Shown: positions 1-5,495 of the stretch, piece after piece
Layout: every line of letters begins with the position of its first letter
How positions within the stretch are numbered: position 1 is the stretch's first letter
Origin: Chloroflexota bacterium
Lineage (GTDB): Bacteria; Chloroflexota; Limnocylindria; Limnocylindrales; CSP1-4
Assembly (NCBI GenBank): GCA_005880805.1
Contig: VBFZ01000101.1
Location: 1-8,748, forward strand
DNA: 8,748 nucleotides
Direction: 5' to 3'
The notes under the pieces: generated by a model
Seen by the model: only the letters and a program-made list of their open reading frames with translations
The model's database searches: none
Told to the model about the DNA's origin: nothing
Made by a program: the position numbers and the translations under genes

Positions 1-218
1 ACCGCGATGACCGACCAGCCGTGGCCGGCGAACTGCGCCGCCAGCGGCAGGCCCATCTTGCCGGCGCCCACCACCGCGACCGTGCCGGCCGTGCCTTCCT
101 GGCCGGTCCACGGTTCGACCGGCTGCGCGGGCTGGTGCCTGCACGCCGATGGCGGCAGCTCGATCGAGCCGCCCAGGAGCGAGGCTCCGGCGGCAGTCGG
201 GCGGGTGGTGATCGTCAT
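1..218 (-). CDS. Nucleotide-sugar 6-dehydrogenase, N-terminal fragment (UDP-glucose/GDP-mannose dehydrogenase family)
   Basis: Only the first 72 codons are in the window; the gene continues past the left edge. Seen: a Rossmann beta-alpha motif, VAVVGAGKMGLPLA, with GxGxxG at residues 51-56. The GLPLA continuation is typical of UDP-glucose/UDP-GlcNAc/UDP-ManNAc 6-dehydrogenases (WbpA/WecC/TuaD type), which oxidise the C6 hydroxyl of a nucleotide sugar to a carboxylate with NAD+. The ATG overlaps the stop of the preceding dehydrogenase gene as ATGA, and AGAGAGG lies about 10 bases upstream, so the start is well supported. An Ala/Pro-rich extension of about 47 residues precedes the Rossmann fold, where family members usually start within a few residues of it. 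Given the upstream aminotransferase, 3-dehydrogenase-like and acyltransferase genes, UDP-GlcNAc is the inferred substrate. The catalytic Cys and C-terminal domain are not visible, so substrate and completeness are open. Confidence 0.8.
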   Translation of the reverse strand, partial: MTITTRPTAAGASLLGGSIELPPSACRHQPAQPVEPWTGQEGTAGTVAVVGAGKMGLPLAAQFAGHGWSVIA

Positions 219-1267
219 CGAACGGGAAGCCTCTCTGAGAGTTCGGTCAAATCGATCGGTTGACGCTCGGCGGCGGACTGCAGCAACGCGTTGGCCACGG
301 CGACGGCCCACAGCCCGTCCTCGGCGTTGACGACCGGGCGGCCGCCGCTCCGGACGACGGACAGGAATGCCTCGAGCTCGGCGGCCAGCGGCTCGGCGTT
401 CCGGACGGGCAGCTCGGCGACATCGCCCTCGAACGTTGGAGCGAAGCCGCCCAGCAGCCGCGGATTCTCGACGTCGGGCGCCTTGGTAAAGGTCAGCCGC
501 TGGGTGAGGTAGTCGAGCTCGAACATGCCCTCCTCGCCGACGACGACCAGCTGCCGGCGCTTGGCCGGGGTCAGCCAGTTGACGTCGAGCATGCCGGTCG
601 CGCTGGACGGGAAGTGCAGCAGCCCGAAGAGCAGGTCCTCGTGGTCGGCGTGGAGGCGCCGCGCGGTCTCGGCGAAGACCCGGACCGCTCGCTCGCGGGC
701 GACCCAGGAGAGGATGTCGACATCGTGGGTCGCGAGGTCGATCGTCACCCCGACGTCGCGGATCCGTGCCGGAAACGGACCGGCGCGACGGCTCGTGATC
801 GCGTACACCTTCGACAGCCAGCCGGCTTCGAGCAGCCGCCCCAGCTCAAGCACCGCCGGATTGAAGCGCTCCACGTGCCCGACCTGGATCGGCACCCCGG
901 CGGCGCGACCAGCGGCCACGATCCGTTCGCCGTCCGCGACGTCCGCGGCGAGTGGCTTCTCCACCAACACCGGCGTGCCCCGCTCGATCGCCGCCAGCGC
1001 AAGCGGCAGGTGGGCGGTCGTCGGCGCGGCGATCACGAGGGCGTCGAGGTCGGCCTCCGCGATCATCGCGAGCGGTTCGGCAAAGCCTTGCGCGCCGGTC
1101 GAACGAACGGCCGCCGCCAGGGCCGCGGGGATCGGGTCCGCCACTGCGGCCAGGGTGCAATCCGAGCGTGAACTGAGGATCCGCAGGTGGTTGCGGCCCA
1201 TTGAACCGAGGCCCGCGAGGCCGATCCGCAGCGGCGCATCGCCTGCCGGCTGCCAGCCCGACGTCAT
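215..1267 (-). CDS. Gfo/Idh/MocA family NAD-dependent sugar dehydrogenase (WbpB/WlbA-like)
   Basis: 350 residues, normal for the family. Seen: an N-terminal Rossmann fold with GLGSMG at 19-24; the family-defining EKP at 103-105, whose Lys104 is the usual catalytic or substrate-orienting lysine; GHVERFNP at 130-137; and the D-x3-H pair D177/H181 in IDLATHDVDI. The GHVERFNPAV signature is common in proteins annotated as UDP-N-acetylglucosamine 3-dehydrogenase. Inferred role: oxidation of C3 of a UDP-GlcNAc-derived uronate to the 3-keto sugar, the substrate of the aminotransferase encoded immediately upstream. The enzyme should be cytoplasmic. The ATG shares ATGA with the aminotransferase stop, and its own TGA shares ATGA with the next gene, so all are probably translationally coupled. 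The family call is firm. The exact substrate is inferred from neighbours; other Gfo/Idh/MocA substrates such as inositols or other hexoses are possible. Confidence 0.93.
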   Translation of the reverse strand: MTSGWQPAGDAPLRIGLAGLGSMGRNHLRILSSRSDCTLAAVADPIPAALAAAVRSTGAQGFAEPLAMIAEADLDALVIAAPTTAHLPLALAAIERGTPVLVEKPLAADVADGERIVAAGRAAGVPIQVGHVERFNPAVLELGRLLEAGWLSKVYAITSRRAGPFPARIRDVGVTIDLATHDVDILSWVARERAVRVFAETARRLHADHEDLLFGLLHFPSSATGMLDVNWLTPAKRRQLVVVGEEGMFELDYLTQRLTFTKAPDVENPRLLGGFAPTFEGDVAELPVRNAEPLAAELEAFLSVVRSGGRPVVNAEDGLWAVAVANALLQSAAERQPIDLTELSERLPVR

Positions 1268-2406
1268 CGAGCGGCAGTCTGGGTCGGACGGGCCTCGGCG
1301 GCGGCTTCGCGCGCATCGACGGTGACGTGTCGTGCGACCGCATCGCGAAACGCGTGGATCACGGTTGCTTGCTCCGACTCGGTGAGGCCCGGGTAGATCG
1401 GCAGCGCAAGCGTCTGGGCGGCCGCGGCGTCGGTGACCGGCAGGTCGGCGTGCAGGCCGCGCTCCATGATGTAGGCCTGTCGGTGGACGGGGACCGGGTA
1501 GTAGACGTCCGCTCCTACGCCGGCGTCGCGCAGGTCGGCCAGGATGGCGTCCCGGGCCGAGCCTACGTCGATCGTGTACTGGTGGAACACGTGCGCGCGC
1601 CCATCCGGTACGACGGGCGTCCTGACGGGCAGGTCCCGGAACACCTCTGTGTACTGCGCTGCCAGGTCCTGGCGGCGATTCGTGTTTCGCTCGAGCTTGG
1701 CCAGCTGGACGAGGCCGATCGCGGCCGCAATGTCGGTCAGCCGGAAGTTGAAGCCCAGCATCTCGAACTGGTAGCGGCTGCGCATACCCTGGTTCCGGTA
1801 GACGCGCAGCCAGTCGGCCACTCGGTCATCGGCAGTGGTGACGAAGCCGCCCTCGGCCGTTGTCATGTTCTTCGTCGCGTACAGGCTGAAGGCGCCGTGG
1901 CCGAAGCTCCCTGCCCGCCTCCCGCGAAACGTCGCGCCGTGCGCCTGGCAGGCGTCCTCGACCACCGCCAGCCCGTGGCGGTCGGCGATTGCCGTGATCA
2001 TGTCCATGTCGGCAACCAGCCCGAAGAGGTGAACGGGGCAGATGACGCGGGTCCTGGGCGTGATGGCCGCCTCGATCCGCCCGGCATCGATCAGGTACGT
2101 GTCCCGCTCGATGTCCACGAACACCGGCGTCGCGCCGGTGAACAGAATGGCGTTCGCGGTTGCGGCGAACGTGTGTGCGACAGTGATCACTTCGTCGCCC
2201 GGTCCCAGTCCCAGCCCGGCGAAGATAGACATCAGCGCGAGGGTCCCGTTGCCCATCGCGATCGCGTGCGGAACGCCGATGAGCTCCGCCCAGCGCTTCT
2301 CCAGCTCCGCGACGCGCTTGCCCTGCGCGATCATGCCGCTGGCAAGCACCTCGGCGACGGCTGCCGCCTCCTCGTCGCCCAGGTCCGGCCGCGCGATGGG
2401 GATCAT
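1264..2406 (-). CDS. DegT/DnrJ/EryC1/StrS PLP-dependent sugar aminotransferase (WbpE/WlbC-like)
   Basis: 380 residues from ATG 2406, typical family length. Seen: MGNGTLAL at 51-58 (PLP phosphate region), VVEDACQAHGA at 148-158 with D151 pairing with the pyridine nitrogen, the Schiff-base lysine K179 in YATKNMTTAEGG, and FNFRLTDIAAAIGLVQL at 219-235, all characteristic of the fold-type I sugar aminotransferases. It should transfer an amino group (normally from glutamate) to a keto sugar nucleotide; in this context the 3-keto product of the adjacent Gfo/Idh/MocA enzyme. The frame stays open for about 106 codons upstream of 2406, but that stretch lies inside the acyltransferase gene, is Arg-rich and resembles no aminotransferase. 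ATG 2406 also begins the conserved MIPIARPDL opening and overlaps the acyltransferase stop as ATGA. The stop overlaps the next start the same way. Family certain; substrate inferred. Confidence 0.95.
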   Translation of the reverse strand: MIPIARPDLGDEEAAAVAEVLASGMIAQGKRVAELEKRWAELIGVPHAIAMGNGTLALMSIFAGLGLGPGDEVITVAHTFAATANAILFTGATPVFVDIERDTYLIDAGRIEAAITPRTRVICPVHLFGLVADMDMITAIADRHGLAVVEDACQAHGATFRGRRAGSFGHGAFSLYATKNMTTAEGGFVTTADDRVADWLRVYRNQGMRSRYQFEMLGFNFRLTDIAAAIGLVQLAKLERNTNRRQDLAAQYTEVFRDLPVRTPVVPDGRAHVFHQYTIDVGSARDAILADLRDAGVGADVYYPVPVHRQAYIMERGLHADLPVTDAAAAQTLALPIYPGLTESEQATVIHAFRDAVARHVTVDAREAAAEARPTQTAAR

Positions 2407-3182
2407 GCCGGGGCGCCCTGCCTGATCGCTCCTGCCGATTCCTCCTCCAGCCCCTCCGCGTCGGGGACGTAGAGGTAGCGCCGCTCGCAGGTGGAGCAGA
2501 AGAGCTCCGCATCCGGAGCGGGGTCGGTGGGAGCATTCTCGCCGGTCGCAGGGTCGACCAGCCGGCGACCGCAGGCGCACACCCAGCCAAGCCGCCGGGC
2601 CGGATTGCCGGCCACCAGCGCGTGATCGCCGACGGGGCGGGTCACGACCGCGCCCGCGCCGACAGTGGCATAGCGACCGACGTCTGCTCCGGCCACCACG
2701 ATGGCGCCTGCGCCGATCGAGCAACCGTGCCGGAGGATCGTCGGCGTGACCTCCCAGTCCTCGGCGCGCGCGAGATCGCCCGCCGACGTGATTGCACGCG
2801 GAAAGCGATCGTTCGTGAGGATCGCGTTAGGGCCTATGAACACCGCGTCCTCCACGGTGACGCCGTGATAGATGAGGGCGGCGTTCTGGATCTTGGTCCG
2901 GTCGCCGACCGTCACGCCCTCGTCCACGAACGCATCGCGCCCCACGATGCACTCCGCGCCGATGCGGGCTCCCCGGCGGATCTGGGCCCGGTTCCAGACA
3001 CTGCTGCCCGGCCCGACCGCCACCTCTTCCTCTAGATCGGCCGACCCATGGATCCGCGCGGAAGGATCGATCACAGGGCTGTGCGGACTCCTGTCGTGGG
3101 CCTCGCGGGAGGTCTCTCGCTGGCCGGATGCGTGGAAGGCGGCCTGTGATCGGCCCCCAGCCGTGTGCCGGGCTCGGACCAA
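2403..3182 (-). CDS. Left-handed beta-helix N-acyltransferase with C-terminal Cys4 motif (WbpD/WlbB-like)
   Basis: Hexapeptide-repeat acyltransferase: imperfect [IV]-G-x4 turns run from about residue 38 to 195 (for example VTVGDRTKI, ATVGAGAVV). The block VFIGPNAILTNDRFPRAI at 114-131 closely follows the FxGPxxxFTNDxxPR signature of WbpD/WlbB-type UDP-sugar N-acetyltransferases, which acetylate the C3 amino group of the aminotransferase product. After the helix comes GWVCACGRRL (C202, C204) and later FCSTCERRY (C229, C232), a likely zinc ribbon also found in homologues. The start is uncertain. TTG 3182 is the longest; it has AGGGA only 3 bases upstream but lies about 30 bases below a TATACT box. 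GTG 3074 would give 223 residues beginning at VIDPSARI, where family homology begins, with AGGAG 13 bases upstream. First gene of the operon; its stop overlaps the aminotransferase ATG. Confidence 0.9.
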   Translation of the reverse strand: MVRARHTAGGRSQAAFHASGQRETSREAHDRSPHSPVIDPSARIHGSADLEEEVAVGPGSSVWNRAQIRRGARIGAECIVGRDAFVDEGVTVGDRTKIQNAALIYHGVTVEDAVFIGPNAILTNDRFPRAITSAGDLARAEDWEVTPTILRHGCSIGAGAIVVAGADVGRYATVGAGAVVTRPVGDHALVAGNPARRLGWVCACGRRLVDPATGENAPTDPAPDAELFCSTCERRYLYVPDAEGLEEESAGAIRQGAPA

Positions 3183-3212
3183 CGTTCCCTGCGAGCCCGG
3201 CGGCGAGCCCCG

Positions 3213-3218
3213 AGTATA
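3213..3218 (-). promoter_or_regulatory. Candidate -10 box (TATACT) for the nucleotide-sugar operon
   Basis: On the minus strand TATACT sits in an otherwise very GC-rich 82-base gap between the 15-residue-repeat gene and the acyltransferase. It would place transcription start near 3206, about 24 bases before TTG 3182. No convincing -35 hexamer is seen at 16-19 bases spacing (the positions read as GC-rich sequence), so the assignment rests on the -10 alone. Confidence 0.4.
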
Positions 3219-3264
3219 GCCGAGGGGTCCTGCCGGTCCGCCGCCCTCACGCGGTGGAGGCCGA

Positions 3265-4062
3265 TCAGCGGCGGCGTCGAAGGACGCCGACGATCAGGCC
3301 GAAGGCCGCCCCGAACGCCAGGCCGCTGCGCCAGTCGAAGAGCGTCCGGACCGACCCGTCCACCCGCTGCGCGACCAGGAAGACAACCCCGGTGCCGGTT
3401 CCGGCGTGAACGGTACGTGCGATCAGCGTCCTGACGCCCGTCTGCTCGAGATGCGCCTCGTTCGCTACGAGTGTGCCGGCGACACCCTGGTTGACCGACA
3501 GGTCCCGGGCGATGCCGGCTCCAAGGCCGCCGAAGCCGACCGAGATGCGATCGGCGCGTGCCAGGCCGGCCCCGCCCTGTGAGATCGTGATCTCGGTGGC
3601 GCGTGCCTGCCCGATCCCGCCCTGGCGCACCGTGATCTGGTCGGCGTGGGCCTGCCCGACGCCGCCCTGGCTGACACTGAGCTGGCGGGCCTCCACGAGC
3701 TCGGCGCCGCCCTGCGTGATCTCCACGATCTCGGCGCGGGTCACCTCGGCGGAAGCCGGGGCGTCGGTCCGCGACGGAATGGCGGAGAGCTGGGTGTCCG
3801 AGACGGTCTTCGTCGTCGAGGATGTGGACGCCGCGGGCTTCCCCTCTGCCGCGGGCTTCCTCGCTGCCCCGGGCTCCTCCGCTGCTGCGGGCGTGCTGGC
3901 TGCTGCTGGCGTGCTGGCGCGTCCGGCTGCGGTCCTGCTCGGGGTGGTCGAGCCGCCTGCGGCGGCCGTCGTCGCTCGGGCCCGCGAAACCCTGGAGGCC
4001 CGCTTGGCGTTGTCACCCGCGTCCCGGGCGTCGTTCTGGCTGGAGGTCGGTTCGTCGGTCAT
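3265..4062 (-). CDS. Hypothetical protein with 15-residue QGG tandem repeats and hydrophobic C-terminal tail
   Basis: I do not recognise this 265-residue protein. Layout: residues 1-105 are polar low-complexity sequence rich in Ala, Thr, Ser, Pro and Lys, probably disordered; residues 110-229 hold eight tandem units of exactly 15 residues; residues 247-261 are hydrophobic and Gly-rich, followed by RRRR at the C-terminus. There is no signal peptide and no cysteine. The repeats are probably a small beta-solenoid; the C-terminal stretch could be a tail anchor but is short (about 15 residues) for a transmembrane helix. ATG 4062 is preferred over the first in-frame start (4155) because GAGGGG lies 6 bases upstream and the preceding frame is Arg-rich intergenic-type sequence. 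The gene is divergent from the DUF3048 gene and lies 82 bases upstream of the sugar operon on the same strand. A scaffold or surface-associated role is possible but unproven. Confidence 0.8.
   Translation of the reverse strand: MTDEPTSSQNDARDAGDNAKRASRVSRARATTAAAGGSTTPSRTAAGRASTPAAASTPAAAEEPGAARKPAAEGKPAASTSSTTKTVSDTQLSAIPSRTDAPASAEVTRAEIVEITQGGAELVEARQLSVSQGGVGQAHADQITVRQGGIGQARATEITISQGGAGLARADRISVGFGGLGAGIARDLSVNQGVAGTLVANEAHLEQTGVRTLIARTVHAGTGTGVVFLVAQRVDGSVRTLFDWRSGLAFGAAFGLIVGVLRRRR
3376..3735 (-). repeat. Eight protein-coding 45-bp units (15-residue QGG repeats)
   Basis: Units begin with Ala at residues 110, 125, 140, 155, 170, 185, 200 and 215 of the 3265-4062 product, spacing exactly 15. 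Consensus: A-x-x-[IL]-[ST]-[VI]-x-Q-G-G-x-G-x-[AL]-x. The Gln is kept at 117, 132, 147, 162, 192 and 207 and is Phe at 177; the last units are degenerate. The alternating small/hydrophobic pattern on both sides of the GG turn suggests two short strands per unit. Confidence 0.85.
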
Positions 4063-4068
4063 GGGAGT

Positions 4069-4074
4069 CCCCTC
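4069..4074 (-). promoter_or_regulatory. Ribosome binding site GAGGGG deciding the start at 4062
   Basis: GAGGGG followed by 6 bases and ATG on the minus strand. It supports the 265-residue form of the repeat protein over the 296-residue form starting at 4155. Confidence 0.7.
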
Positions 4075-4233
4075 GAGGCTTCGATCGGCCGGCATGCGGA
4101 CCGCCAGCCTACTGCGCTCGTCGCGTGGACGCTGGCTCCGGAGTTGCCGCGGCACCGGAGAAAGCCGCTATCCTGCCCGCGACCCGGCGCTGCCGCCCCG
4201 CCACGGCCGTCGGGACTGAGAGGGGACGACACA
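4075..4233. promoter_or_regulatory. Divergent intergenic region with candidate promoters
   Basis: This region separates the divergently transcribed repeat-protein gene (minus) and the DUF3048 gene (plus). On the plus strand TTGCCG (4144-4149) and TATCCT (4169-4174) could form a promoter, though the 19-base spacing is longer than the usual 17. On the minus strand TAGGCT (4106-4111) is a weak -10 candidate with no matching -35. GAGAGGGGA at 4218-4226 is a strong Shine-Dalgarno-like sequence placed 8 bases before GTG 4234. No clear operator palindrome was seen. Confidence 0.35.
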
Positions 4234-4305
4234 GTGACCGTTTGCAGGCGCCGCCTGTTCCTGGCGCGTACCGCGTCGTGGCTCGACGCGGGCGGCTGCC
4301 GATGA
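4234..4305 (+). CDS. Possible 23-codon leader ORF upstream of the DUF3048 gene
   Basis: A GTG at 4234 is preceded, 8 bases away, by GAGGGG, the same core used by the divergent gene. The reading frame gives 23 residues (Arg-rich at first, with two Cys and one Trp) and stops at TGA 4303-4305, overlapping the ATG at 4302 as ATGA. ATG 4302 has no good ribosome binding site of its own, so the short ORF could deliver ribosomes to it. Alternatively GTG 4234 is the true start of the DUF3048 protein and a further indel separates the frames. No homology is recognised; treat as tentative. Confidence 0.25.
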   Translation: MTVCRRRLFLARTASWLDAGGCR

Positions 4306-5472
4306 TCGTGCGGCGGCCGGTCGCCGGCGCTCTCGCACTGGTGGTCATCGGCGTCGGGGTCGCGATCGGCGGCGCCTTCAGCGCACTGTCGAACTCGAGC
4401 GCCCCGCGCGGCGCATCCTCGCCGACACTCCTGGCAAGCCCCACCGGCGGCACGCCGCTTTCGAGCGGCGGCCCCTCACCCTCACCGCTGGCCGGCACCA
4501 GTCCGAGCGCGAATCCCGGTCCCAGCCCGAGCCCGGGACCGACCCTCGTCGCCCGCCCGGCATCCGATCGCGTGCATGATCGACGACCTCTCAGCCGCCC
4601 GGCCGCAGTCGGGCTTCAGCGATGCGTCGGTGGTCTGGCAGGCGCCCGCAGAGGGCGGTATCCCGCGCTACATGATGGTCTTCCAGGAGCGCGTGCCGAA
4701 GGCCGTCGGGCCGGTGCGCAGCGCCCGCTACTACTACATCGCGTGGGCGGCCGAGTGGCGGGCGGTGTACTGCCACGCAGGGGGATCACCGCAGGCGCTG
4801 GAGACGTTGCGCGCGAAGGGCAATGGCCAGCTCGTGTTCAACGCCGACCAGTTCTTCAACGACCCCTATTTCTGGCGCACTTCGAGCCGCTTCCCGCCGC
4901 ACAACCTGTACACGGATGGGCCGCACCTGGAGGCGCTCGCCCGGAGGGTCGGCGGGACGGCGCCGCCCGGCAAGGCTGTCTGGCGATTCGCACCTGACGC
5001 CCCGCTGGCCGAGCGGCCGAACGGCGGCCGGATCGACGTGGCCTACCTCGCCAACCGCATCACGTACCGCTACGACCGGGCGACGAACACCTACCGGCGC
5101 TACGTCAGCGGCGGGGTCCGCCAGGTCGACGCGGGAACCGGGAAGGCGGTGGCGCCCAGGAACGTGGTCATCATGCGGATGCAGTTCGGCGCGCTCAACG
5201 ACGGGCATCCCCAGAAGCACCGCCTCGAGGCGAAGGTCGTCGGCAGCGGTATCGCCTGGATCGCGACCAATGGCCACACGATCAGGGGCACGTGGCGGAA
5301 GCGGTCGCTCACCGCGCCGACGGTCTTCTATGACGCCGCGGGGCGCCCGGTCACCCTGACCGCCGGCCAGACGTTCGTGCAGGTCATGAAGACGACCGAC
5401 TTCGTGAGCATCAAGGACGGCCGCGTGCCGCCCACCCCACCGACCACCCAGCACGGCTCGATTCCGGAGTAG
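4302..5472 (+). pseudogene. Membrane-anchored DUF3048 (YerB-type) protein, frameshifted in the linker
   Basis: The N-terminal part reads from ATG 4302: MIVRRP, then a hydrophobic segment of about 20 residues (a signal anchor, no lipobox Cys), then a Pro/Ser/Gly-rich linker. That frame then degenerates into Arg-rich sequence. The DUF3048 part is in the next frame (+1) and its homology already starts before ATG 4576, with HPIAC ahead of MIDDLSAARPQSGFSDASVVW. Further family signatures are APAEGGIPRYMMVFQ, VGPVRSARYYYIAWAAE, and a C-terminal domain with VIMRMQF, GTWRKRS and TAGQTFVQVM. The part from 4576 is 298 residues, intact to TAG 5470-5472. An indel around 4540-4560 (for example in GCCCGCCC) explains the break: one extra base, or two missing. 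DUF3048 proteins are extracytoplasmic and of unknown biochemical role. If the indel is an assembly error, this is one intact gene of about 390 codons; if real, only a cytoplasmic fragment could be made. Confidence 0.8.
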
Positions 5473-5495
5473 GCTCACCCCCCCGCGTCGTCGGA

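Noticed and set aside
231..241. Short palindrome CTCTCAGAGAG near the 6-dehydrogenase ribosome binding site
   Set aside because: As RNA it can form only about 3 base pairs with a usable loop, and it lies within coding sequence.
260..2472. Long plus-strand open frames opposite the sugar operon (260-1171, 525-1325, 1201-2472)
   Set aside because: They are Arg/Gly/Asp-rich, show no domain motifs, and lie antisense to genes with clear catalytic signatures; this is expected in very GC-rich DNA.
2407..2724. N-terminal extension of the aminotransferase up to 2724
   Set aside because: It is Arg-rich, lies inside the acyltransferase gene in another frame, and the conserved aminotransferase start with an ATGA overlap is at 2406.
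3241..3260. Imperfect inverted repeat CCTCAC/GTGGAGG after the repeat-protein gene as a terminator
   Set aside because: It has a bulge, a 3-base loop and no T-run.
3822..4997. A single 391-codon plus-strand gene
   Set aside because: Only its middle (about 4302-4550) is real coding sequence; the first part is antisense to the repeat protein and the last part is the wrong frame of DUF3048.
5473..5495. Bidirectional terminator between the convergent DUF3048 and GT4 genes
   Set aside because: The 23-base gap contains a run of seven C but no stem with a T-run on either strand.
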